A stretch of 64,000 nt of DNA from CBDCCV01 sp965215025 (lineage in GTDB: Bacteria > Bacteroidota > Rhodothermia > Rhodothermales > Salinibacteraceae), in assembly GCA_965215025.1 (NCBI GenBank), contig CBDCCV010000001.1, positions 1,612,001 through 1,676,000 on the forward strand, given 5' to 3'. The translations under genes and the position numbers were made by a program. The notes below the pieces were generated by a model. It was not told the DNA's origin. It did no database searches and saw nothing but the letters and a program-made list of their open reading frames with translations. Shown in pieces: positions 32,347-40,670 of the stretch. Position 1 is the first letter of the stretch. The number at the start of each line of letters is the position of its first letter.

Positions 32347-35300
32347 TTACCGGATGACGGCAATCTTCTCCACGCCGCCGTCGTTCACGTCCATCGCCGC
32401 GCCGTCTTCGTCTTTCATGCGGACGGTGTAGAGGTAGATGCCTGTGGCCACGCGGTCGCCGCTTTGGTCGCGCCCGTCCCAGAAGAGCGTGTTCCAGCCC
32501 ACGCGCAGCCCGGAGCCGTCGTTGGCTTCATGCCCGTCCATCTCGTAGATGAGCCGCCCGGCGATAGTGTATATGCGCAGGCGCAGGTCCTCGCCGCGCG
32601 GGGCTGAGGCGCCGCCCTCGACGCGGAAGGCGAACGTGGTGTGCGTGGCCATCGGGTTGGGGTAGGGGTAAAGGTCGGCCACGGCCTGGCGCGCCTGCAC
32701 GCGGAAGTGAAGCTGGTAGGCGATGTCCTCGCCGCCGGCGGGGTTGCCGGCGTCGTCGCGGATGGCCACGCGCAGCGTGTGGGTGGTGTCGCGCCCGGTG
32801 AGGTCCGGCTCGTAGAAGACGCGCGCGGCCTCGCCGGCGGCTTCGGCCGGGTGGAACGTCGTGTCGGCGGCGGGGACGGCCTCGCACGAGGAAGTGGGCC
32901 GGCGCGGGTCGCAGTCGAGGTAGATCGTCACGGCGGAGGGGTCGTCCAAAGCGCTGACGCCGCCTTCGTCCTCGATCTCGATCTCGAACGTGGGCCGCGC
33001 CGAGACGAACGGCAGCGCCGGGTCCTGCAGGTTGACGAGCGGCTCCGGGTCGCTCGGCAGTGGGCGCCCATCGACCAGGACGCGGAAGCCGGGCGGCGCC
33101 TCGTCCGCCCCCACGAAAAAGCGGCGCACGAGCGTGTTGTTGAACGCTATCGGCTCGGGCCGCTGCGGCTGCTCGGCGCGGATGGAGAGCACGTTCTCCC
33201 CGGCCAGCCCGTCGGTGGAGAGCTGCGCGCGGGCGATCTCCTCCGCGCCCGGCGCGAGGCCGAGGAGCGTGTCCTCGTCCACCGTGCGCGTCTGGTTCTG
33301 CGCGTCGGTGACGAGGTAGGAGACGAGCACGGTGTCCGCCGCGGTCCGGCTCAGGTTGACGACGGGGACGCTCACGGCGGTGCGCTCGCCTTCTTGTAGC
33401 GTATCCGGCAGCGTAAGGCGGCGCGCGTCGAGGGCGATCTCGGCCGTGGGCGCGTAGGTGAGGCGCCACTCGTCAAGCTGCGGCGCCGTGCGCCCTTCGG
33501 GATCGGCGAAGGTGGCGCGCAGGCGCAGGAACGGGTGCTCCCGCGCCGAGATGGCGCCGAGGGCGAAGGGCGCCTCGGCGGGCGCGAGGTTTTCTCGCAG
33601 CACCGTCTGGGCATCGCCGGAGAGGACGTCCACGCGCAGGCGATCCGCCGGGTCGGGCGTGCGCGCCGTGAAGTCGAGTTCGCCCCAGCGCTGCGCCGGG
33701 CCGATGCGCGGCGTGAGCGTCGTCCCCTCGGCGTAGCGGAAGGCGAGGAGCGACTCGTAGGTGATCTCGTTCTCGCCGTTGCCGGCGGGGGCCACACGCT
33801 CGGTCGTCTCCTCGGGGAAGCCTTTGCGCGCGTGCATGATCCAGAGGTCGTTGTACGTGAGCGTGTCGATGGCCTGGCTGTACGATCCGCCCGCGCCGCC
33901 GCCGAGCGTGCGGAAGGCGTCCTGGACCGCCTGCGGGATCTCGGGGCCGCCGCGCCTTCCGAGGTGCCGCGTGCGCGTGAAGAGGTAGTCGCCCTCTTCG
34001 AGCGTGCCGATGAGCGAGTCGAGCTTAGCGACGGCGCCTTCGCCATCAACGCGGAACGAGCACTGCCGCCCGTTGAGGAAGCTGCTGTCGGTGACGTCGT
34101 AGGTGCAGAGCGAGGCGCTGGCCTTGACCGCGCCCGTGGCCCCGTCGATGATGAGGACGCCAAAGCCCAGCCCCAAGTATTCGTAGCGCTGCGCCCCTCC
34201 CACGTTGAACTGCCCCTTGAACGCGCCCGCCCCGCGCTCGGACGTCGCCAAAACCTCGGCGCGGTACTCGGCAAACGCCCACTCGTTTTCGGATTCGTCT
34301 CCTTGGCGCAGGAGCCGCGCCTGCGTGTTGGCGTCGAACTGCGCGCCCTGCTGCAAAAAGCCTTCGGAGGCCAGGTCGAGGCGGACGGTGAACGAGGCTT
34401 CGGTCCACGCGGCGCCGGCGTCGGCCACGCGCGCGCGCCAGAAGTACGTCTGCCCATCGGTGAGGGGGGCGGAGGGCTGCCACTCGACCAGCAGCCCCTC
34501 GGCGCCTTGGCGCGTGGAGGCGAGCGTGGTGGCAAAGTCGGCGCTTTCGGAGAGTGCGATCTCAACCTCCGGCGCTTCCTCGTCCACGGCCGAGAGGCTC
34601 AGGCGCAGCGTGGGCGTGGCTTCCGTGACGATGCCGAAGTCCTGCGGCGCCACGATCTGCAAGCCGGTCGAGAAGACAGTCTGCTCGGCCGAGGCGGCGT
34701 TGTTCGTCTCGTCCGCCTCGGCAACTTCGCTTAGCGGATCGGTCTCGACGCGGAACGTGTTGGTGCCGACGTTCTCATCGGTCAAGAGCGAGGCAAAGCG
34801 GATCGTCTCTTCAAGGGCGAAGGGGGCCAGGCGGCGCGTCTCGGTGATTTCCGGGCCGCCGGGCGCTTGGCGCGTGAGGCGCACGGCGAACGAATCGGTG
34901 GGGAAGAGGCCGTCGTTGGCCAGGCGCACTTGAAGGGCGAGCGAGTCCGACGGCGTGGGCGCGAGCGGCGTAAAGCGAAGCTGCGCGGGCGAAAGGCGCA
35001 GGTCCGGCTCGGTGGCGATGGCGAGCGTGGCAGCCGGGTCGCCCAGGAGGTTGTACTGCATGAGGTGGTCGCGGTAGAGGGTGCTGCGCCCGAAGCGCTC
35101 GGCGATCTCGGCTTTGGCCTCCTGCACGGCCTGCCCCATCACGCGCAGGGTGTCCTCGAACACGCGCTCGATGAGGAGGTCGTTGATGTCCGCCGAGGCG
35201 GTGAGGTTGCCCTGGTACGACGTGCCGAAGTGCGCGATGGCGCCATTGAGGGACGTGTTGCCGTCGCTGTCGTAGCCCAGGATGAGCTTCTCGCCAAAGG

Positions 35301-37335
35301 ACGGCGCATCCTTCGAGGCGAAGCGCCCGCCGGCGAACGAACCCGTCTGGCAGCCCAGCGAGACGACGAACGGCAGCCGGTCCGCGTTGTCGAACTCGGC
35401 CGGCTCCTCGGTGACGATCTCCCACGTCTGCGCCGAGGAGTGGCCAAAATAGTTGAGCCAGCCCGCCCCGCGCGCAAAGGCTACGCTGAGCGAGTCCTGG
35501 AAGCCCTGGTCCAGCGGCGCGTCGCTTTGCTTGGCGAAGTAGAGCGTGTCCATGCCGGTGGGCCGCCCGGCGGCCGTCGCGGCCCAGGTGCGCGTAAAGG
35601 CTTCGAGGCGGTTCTGCTCGCGCGCCGAGGTGCCGCCGGAGAGCATCAGCGCGCGCTTCTGCCAGGCGGCCACGCCGCTGGCCTCGTAGATCTGGAGCTT
35701 CTGCAAGAAGAGCAGCCCCTGCGCGTTCGTGCGGATGGTCACGCGCCCGATCCCGACGACCTCGGACCAGTCTTCCGGCCCCTCGAACTGCATGGCGTAC
35801 CACGCATCCGAAGGCGCGTAGCCAAAGGCGGGCACGTTCCAGGGCGCGCCCGTGGCCTCCGTCTCGGTGCGGACGGGGAAGGCGGCGTCAGCCCAGATCG
35901 CCATCAGCGTGGGCGCGGTGGCCCAGCTTTGCGTCCGGTGCACAAAACGGCGGATGGCTAGGGGCGTGGGCCGCCCGTAGTCGAATTCATCGAACACGTT
36001 CTCGACCTCGACCACGACCACGGCAAAGCCGTTCTGATTCCGGCGGAAATCGGCCAGCGCCTCGGCGGAGGGCCGGAGCGCGCGCGTGGTGAGGATGACG
36101 TAGTCGGCGGCGTTGCTCGCATCGGCCCAGCTGCTGCTCTGGTCGCGCACGAGGCTCGCCGGGGCGCGGAAGGCGTCCGGCTGCGCCGCCCAGAACACGG
36201 CCCCGCCCGCTGGCGCGCTGGCCGAGAACGTGGCCGCCCCGCCTGCCGAGGCCGTAAGCGCGAACCGCTCGCCCGTCTTGGGCACGAAGACGCGCACGGG
36301 CGCACTGGCGTCGTAGCCGCCGAGTTCAAACGTGTACACGCCGCCCGGCACGGCAAAGTGCTGTGCGCCGTTTTCGGCTGTCAGCGTGCGCGTGTAGGCG
36401 GCCTCGATGAAGTCGAGCAGCACCTTGTTCGGGTTGCCGCCGAACTCGTTACTCGACGTGACGCGAATGCGCAGCGTGCCATCGGCGGGCACATCGGCGG
36501 CGGGGATCTCGGCGCGGAGCGTCTGGAAGGCGTAGCCCTGCCAGTCCGCCACGTCCATCTCGGTGAAGCCCGCGGCGGTTTCGACCTCGAGCGTGAGGCG
36601 GTGGCGCGAGGCCGTCTGCCCGTTGACGCGCACGGAGAGGGCGACCGGCGCATCGGCCTCGGGGGCGAGGCGGCCGAGCGGCACGTCGTACGTGCGCGCC
36701 ACGGGTTCGGGGTCGCCGCCGAGGTGCGAGAAGGTCTGCCAGTAGTAGCCCTCGCCGCGCGTGTAGAGCGGGCTGCCTGCGCGCACGGGATCGCCGTAGT
36801 AGTAGAGGTTGTCCTCTTCCAGATGCAGCGTGTCGCGGACGGTGTTCTGCGCCGCGCCGCCGCCGCTCACCGTCTCGTAGCGGAGGCCGTTTTGGGCGCC
36901 GCCCCACGTGAGCCAGTACGTCGTCGTATCGGTGTAGAGGCTGCGGAAGGGGCTGCTCTGGAGCGCGGCGTTGTCGTTGCGGTAGGCCCAGAGTTCGCCC
37001 GTGCCCCGGTTGCGCCGACCGACGAAGACGATGCCATCGGAGGCGCCAAAGCCGTCCGGCGCGCCGTCGTAATGGATGGGGATCTCGCGCCCGTTCTCCA
37101 AAAGCCGGAGCGAGGCCGGGTCGATGGTTTGGGTAGAAACGCCCGCCGCCTGCAAATCCGCCCCACTGACGCGGTAGACGCCGTCCTCGGCCACGCCGAT
37201 CTTGACGTGCGGCTGATCCGGGTCGTACCACGAGCCGTCGTACGGCGCCTGCGCTGCGGCGGGCCTACCCGGCGCCGCGCTCAGCAGCAGACCGATCAGC
37301 AGGAAGAGAAGAGAAAAGCGTGCGGGGGCGAACAT
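32347..37335 (-). CDS. PorU-like C25-family cysteine peptidase with FlgD-type C-terminal domain
   Basis: A 1662-residue exported protein with a signal peptide (FSLLFLLIGLLLSAAPGRPA). The C25 (gingipain) catalytic core is clear: H632 in LNYFGHSSAQTW and C662 in VVSLGCQTGSFAGG, preceded by ADYVILTTRALRPSAEALAD and followed by an LMQYNLLGDPAATL closing segment. In the type IX secretion system PorU is the sortase-like peptidase that removes C-terminal signals from cargo. After the catalytic part come ~700 residues of beta-sandwich-like domains (CARDB/Ig-type). The end has FlgD/T9SS-sorting features: LYPYPNPMATHTTFAFRVEG, RIYTIAGRLIYEMDG and ATGIYLYTVRM. It is longer than typical PorU. PorU is the best call, but a C25 surface protease carried by T9SS is an alternative. 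Confidence 0.85.
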   Translation of the reverse strand: MFAPARFSLLFLLIGLLLSAAPGRPAAAQAPYDGSWYDPDQPHVKIGVAEDGVYRVSGADLQAAGVSTQTIDPASLRLLENGREIPIHYDGAPDGFGASDGIVFVGRRNRGTGELWAYRNDNAALQSSPFRSLYTDTTTYWLTWGGAQNGLRYETVSGGGAAQNTVRDTLHLEEDNLYYYGDPVRAGSPLYTRGEGYYWQTFSHLGGDPEPVARTYDVPLGRLAPEADAPVALSVRVNGQTASRHRLTLEVETAAGFTEMDVADWQGYAFQTLRAEIPAADVPADGTLRIRVTSSNEFGGNPNKVLLDFIEAAYTRTLTAENGAQHFAVPGGVYTFELGGYDASAPVRVFVPKTGERFALTASAGGAATFSASAPAGGAVFWAAQPDAFRAPASLVRDQSSSWADASNAADYVILTTRALRPSAEALADFRRNQNGFAVVVVEVENVFDEFDYGRPTPLAIRRFVHRTQSWATAPTLMAIWADAAFPVRTETEATGAPWNVPAFGYAPSDAWYAMQFEGPEDWSEVVGIGRVTIRTNAQGLLFLQKLQIYEASGVAAWQKRALMLSGGTSAREQNRLEAFTRTWAATAAGRPTGMDTLYFAKQSDAPLDQGFQDSLSVAFARGAGWLNYFGHSSAQTWEIVTEEPAEFDNADRLPFVVSLGCQTGSFAGGRFASKDAPSFGEKLILGYDSDGNTSLNGAIAHFGTSYQGNLTASADINDLLIERVFEDTLRVMGQAVQEAKAEIAERFGRSTLYRDHLMQYNLLGDPAATLAIATEPDLRLSPAQLRFTPLAPTPSDSLALQVRLANDGLFPTDSFAVRLTRQAPGGPEITETRRLAPFALEETIRFASLLTDENVGTNTFRVETDPLSEVAEADETNNAASAEQTVFSTGLQIVAPQDFGIVTEATPTLRLSLSAVDEEAPEVEIALSESADFATTLASTRQGAEGLLVEWQPSAPLTDGQTYFWRARVADAGAAWTEASFTVRLDLASEGFLQQGAQFDANTQARLLRQGDESENEWAFAEYRAEVLATSERGAGAFKGQFNVGGAQRYEYLGLGFGVLIIDGATGAVKASASLCTYDVTDSSFLNGRQCSFRVDGEGAVAKLDSLIGTLEEGDYLFTRTRHLGRRGGPEIPQAVQDAFRTLGGGAGGSYSQAIDTLTYNDLWIMHARKGFPEETTERVAPAGNGENEITYESLLAFRYAEGTTLTPRIGPAQRWGELDFTARTPDPADRLRVDVLSGDAQTVLRENLAPAEAPFALGAISAREHPFLRLRATFADPEGRTAPQLDEWRLTYAPTAEIALDARRLTLPDTLQEGERTAVSVPVVNLSRTAADTVLVSYLVTDAQNQTRTVDEDTLLGLAPGAEEIARAQLSTDGLAGENVLSIRAEQPQRPEPIAFNNTLVRRFFVGADEAPPGFRVLVDGRPLPSDPEPLVNLQDPALPFVSARPTFEIEIEDEGGVSALDDPSAVTIYLDCDPRRPTSSCEAVPAADTTFHPAEAAGEAARVFYEPDLTGRDTTHTLRVAIRDDAGNPAGGEDIAYQLHFRVQARQAVADLYPYPNPMATHTTFAFRVEGGASAPRGEDLRLRIYTIAGRLIYEMDGHEANDGSGLRVGWNTLFWDGRDQSGDRVATGIYLYTVRMKDEDGAAMDVNDGGVEKIAVIR

Positions 37336-37550
37336 GAACGGGGCGGGGCGGAAGCGGTGAGTGCGGAAATAAGAAACGAGGGCGTCGAGCCGCTTCTCAA
37401 AAAAGCGGTGCTCTCATGAGCAAGGGCGCCAAAAGCTTGCTTGCGCATGAGGAAACCCCCTGTGGAAGGGAGAACGGGCGCTCTTCGTCACGCAATTTAG
37501 CAAACGAAGAACGCCAGCCAAACGGGGCATCAGCACGTGAGGCGTCTCGC

Positions 37551-38558
37551 CTACCGCAAAGCGGCTGCCTCGGAGACGGCCTCCAGAAGCCGCGCGCGCC
37601 GCCGCTCCAGCGGGTACGCCGAGGCGATCTGCGCGTGCGCCCGGCGGCCCGCCTCCGGACCGGCTTTGAGCGCGGCGCGGATGGCCTCGGCGGTGGCCGG
37701 CGCATCGCCGTAGGGCGCGTGCCAGCCGGCGTTGCCGACGACCTCAGGCAGCGCGCCGCGCCGTGTGGTCACGGGCACGCAGCCTTCCGCCATGGCCTCT
37801 GCCAACGCCATGCCGAACGACTCGTACGCCGAGAGCTGCGCGTAGACGGCGGCGCGGCGCATCCGCCGGCGGAGCGCCTCGGGAGCGAGCCATCCGGTAA
37901 AAGTCACGTTGGGCGGCGCGGCGGTGCGGAGGTCGCGGGCGGCGGCGTCAAGGACGGAGCCGGCCAGGCAAAACGGCACCTCGGGCAAGAGCCGCGCCGC
38001 TTCGAGAAAGGTAGGCAGGCCCTTGAGGGCGAGCGTGCGCCGGGCTGCGGTGGCGACCATCAGCACCTCGGGGCGCTTGGCGTGGAGCGTAGCTTCCTCG
38101 AGCGCGCGCACGTCTACGCCGTGCGGGATGATGCGGAGCTTGGCCGGCGCTACGCCCGCGTTCCGCACGGCCTCGCGCGCGGTGAACTCGGAAACGGCCC
38201 ACACCCGGTCCGCCATCTGGAACACGCCCCGGCCGATGGCGCACAACGGCCCGCCGCGCATGTGCCCGTAGCCGATCTCGGGCACCGAAGCCACGTCGAA
38301 GCCGCTGGCGATGACGGCGCAGGGACGCCGGAGCACCTTAGCCGCGCAGAAGGCCGGCAGCGCGTGGAGGGCGCCGAACCAGGAGATCACCACGTCGGCG
38401 CGGACGGCGGCGGCCGCTGCGCGGAGGCTGCTCCTTACGAGCGCGGAGCGCGGGCGCAGATGCAGGCAGGCCGTCTCGACGCGGTGCGCCGTGCGGAGGA
38501 GCCGCACGTCGAGGTCGATGAACGGGCGCGGCGTGGAGTAAACCACGAGGATCTGCAT
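37551..38558 (-). CDS. Family 4-like glycosyltransferase
   Basis: A 335-residue GT-B enzyme beginning MQILVVYSTPRPFIDLDVRL. It has a donor-side PEVLMVATAARRTLALKGLP segment, FTGWLAPEALRRRMRRAAVY, and the glutamate motif SAYESFGMALAEAMAEGCVP. It starts 12 bp after the end of another GT4 gene, so the two are co-transcribed and probably act in the same glycan pathway. Substrates cannot be told from sequence. Confidence 0.9.
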   Translation of the reverse strand: MQILVVYSTPRPFIDLDVRLLRTAHRVETACLHLRPRSALVRSSLRAAAAAVRADVVISWFGALHALPAFCAAKVLRRPCAVIASGFDVASVPEIGYGHMRGGPLCAIGRGVFQMADRVWAVSEFTAREAVRNAGVAPAKLRIIPHGVDVRALEEATLHAKRPEVLMVATAARRTLALKGLPTFLEAARLLPEVPFCLAGSVLDAAARDLRTAAPPNVTFTGWLAPEALRRRMRRAAVYAQLSAYESFGMALAEAMAEGCVPVTTRRGALPEVVGNAGWHAPYGDAPATAEAIRAALKAGPEAGRRAHAQIASAYPLERRRARLLEAVSEAAALR

Positions 38559-38570
38559 GACGCGCGGCGC

Positions 38571-39863
38571 TCAGGCGGTGCGCTCGGAGAGCGTTACCGG
38601 CAGCGAGGCGGCGCGGCCGTTGCGCGCGGATGGCGACCCGTCGCCGGAGGGGGCGGGCTGCGCGGCGGGCTGCGCGGCGGCCTCGACGACGGCGAGGAGC
38701 CGGTCCATCAGGGCTGAGCGGGCAAAGCGGGAGCGTGCCAGGGCGGCGGCGCGCTCGCCGGCGGCGGCGCGCTCGGCCGGGTGGTCCAGCACGTGAGCCA
38801 GGCGCCCGGCCAGCGCGTCGGCACGCTCGGCCGGCACGTACCAGCCGCAGCCGTGCGTCTCGACGAGCCTCTTCGTCCAGCCAGGATTGGTCACGACAAC
38901 AGGCGTGCCGGCGGCGAGGCTGTCAAAAAGCTTCGCCGGCGAGTTGACGGAGAGGACGGGCAGGTTGGCAAAGGGGACGACGGCGACGTCAGCCACGCGG
39001 AAAAGGGCGAGGGCGCGCAGGAGCGGCAGCGGCGGCAGGAGGCGCACGTTGGGGAGCGCCTCGGCGGCGGCGCGGATGTCGGCGGTATGGTAGCCGTGGC
39101 CGGCAAAGACGAAGCGCACGTCACGCCGCGAGCGGAGGCGCGCGGCGGCCTGGAGCAGCGTGGGGATGTCGTTGGCGCGGCCGAAGCTGCCGGCGTAGAG
39201 CACCACGCGGCAGTCGTCGAAGTCATACGCGCGGCGCAGGGCGGCGGCGTCCACGGCCTCGGCGCGGGCGAGGAGGTCGCGGTCGGTGCCGTACTCGATG
39301 GTCGTCAGGCCGCGCACCTCGGGGCAACGCCGACGCACGTGCGCCTCCATGTCCTCGGAGAGGGTGACGACGTGAGCGGCAGAGCGGTACAGGCGCTTTT
39401 CGAGCGTGCGGGCGGCCTTCTGAAGCAAGGGGTTGGAGAGGCCGCCGGCCTGGATGGGAAAGGCGGGCCAGAGGTCGCGCACCTCGAAGACCCAGGGCAC
39501 GCCGTGCCAGCGCGCGGCGGCGGCGGCGGCGGCGGCGGCCGTGAGCGGCGTGGAGGAGCCGTAGACGAGGTCCGGCGCCGGGAGCGAGGCGCCTCGCCAG
39601 AGGGCCTTGGCGGCGTAGCGGGTGTAAGCGCCCAAGCGCGCGCGCCCCCCCATGGCGTTGGCGTACGGCACGTCCAGCATGTGCAGGCGCACGCCCGCCG
39701 GCACCCAGTCGAAGTCCTCCGTGATGCGTTGCCGGTGCCACGTGCGCGTGGTGATGAGCGTCACGTCATGCCGGCGCGCGAGGCATTCCACCAACGCATA
39801 CGGCCGCGCCGACGCCGCGCAGTCCGGCGTGTGGTAATACTGACAGAAAACGGCGATGTGCAT
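38571..39863 (-). CDS. Family 4-like glycosyltransferase
   Basis: A 430-residue GT-B enzyme starting MHIAVFCQYYHTPDCAASAR, typical of the WcaI/WbuB-like group. The linker has KRLYRSAAHVVTLSEDMEAH. The donor domain has CRVVLYAGSFGRANDIPTLL, an RFVFAGHGYHTADIRAA stretch, and the final SPAKLFDSLAAGTPVVVTNP with the catalytic acidic region. A C-terminal low-complexity Ala/Pro tail of ~35 residues is unusual. It is transcribed ahead of the other GT4 gene and away from the exopolysaccharide locus that starts at 40671. Confidence 0.9.
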   Translation of the reverse strand: MHIAVFCQYYHTPDCAASARPYALVECLARRHDVTLITTRTWHRQRITEDFDWVPAGVRLHMLDVPYANAMGGRARLGAYTRYAAKALWRGASLPAPDLVYGSSTPLTAAAAAAAAARWHGVPWVFEVRDLWPAFPIQAGGLSNPLLQKAARTLEKRLYRSAAHVVTLSEDMEAHVRRRCPEVRGLTTIEYGTDRDLLARAEAVDAAALRRAYDFDDCRVVLYAGSFGRANDIPTLLQAAARLRSRRDVRFVFAGHGYHTADIRAAAEALPNVRLLPPLPLLRALALFRVADVAVVPFANLPVLSVNSPAKLFDSLAAGTPVVVTNPGWTKRLVETHGCGWYVPAERADALAGRLAHVLDHPAERAAAGERAAALARSRFARSALMDRLLAVVEAAAQPAAQPAPSGDGSPSARNGRAASLPVTLSERTA

Positions 39864-40670
39864 GGACGAGGAGCGGCGTCGTAGCGAGGTAGAAAGAGAC
39901 CAGACGCAAGGCGGCGTCGGGGCCAGATCTTATGAAGCCAGACCAAACAGAACCAGGGTAAGACGCGCCGGGTGAGAGAGAAAAAGCGGTGCGGTCCAAA
40001 AAGGAGCGCACTCAAGAAGGCCAGGATCAATTAACGCTGCACCCCATCAGTTCCCCCGGAGGCAGGCCGGCTGCCGCGTCGGGTCACACGGGGAAGCTCA
40101 AACCGGCACGTGTAAAAATCCATCGCCTCCGAAGGTAACCATGCGCAGTCTGAGCTTCAATAAGCCACCGCTCCCGCTCAGGCCGGAAGGCCGGACCGCT
40201 TTCCACGTCTATGCCGAGAACCCCCTCGCTGTCCTTTGAGCAGGGCGGCCGGCCTCAGGCGAATGCACGCCTGGAATGCGCAGGGAGCGAAAGACAAGGC
40301 GCGGCGTAGGCCTTCACCAATAATTGCAAGACCGCGCCGCTGAAGTGGCCGGCGTGCGCCGCAATAGGCTTCTATGCACGGGAAACGCCGGTGGTCGTGC
40401 TGAGACTCCCGCGCCCGAAACGTCGCAAAGGCCGTCCAGAGCAAGCCCGGTTACGAAAGAGTGCGCAAAACGCTTTAACTTTAGCGGCAAAACAGATAAG
40501 TTGCCACTCCGCCGCGCAAGCAGAAGGCTTGCGTCGCTCATCCTGAACGCGCGTTTCTTCTTCTCTGATTTTGCCTTTGCGCGGTTCGGCCGGCGCCTCT
40601 TCTGCGCCTCACGTCTTCCGCTGACCGGCCCCGTCGCCACAGCGAAACGCTTCTCTTTCTTTCATCTTTT
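39864..40670. other. Long divergent intergenic region before the polysaccharide locus
   Basis: This 807-bp gap separates two divergent operons and probably holds promoters for both. I see no convincing gene. A 32-codon frame at 40141-40239 (MRSLSFNKPPLPLRPEGRT start) follows an AAGG but has no known relatives to me. A perfect 7-bp hairpin, CGCAAGC/GCTTGCG with a 5-nt loop, lies at 40515-40533 in the leader of the tyrosine-kinase gene, just after an AT-rich stretch near 40470-40505. A pyrimidine-rich stretch precedes the ATG at 40671. Confidence 0.5.

Noticed and set aside
40141..40239. A possible 32-codon small gene in the long intergenic region
   Set aside because: An AAGG precedes it, but there is no conserved feature, partner or composition bias to support it. 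It is kept only as a note.
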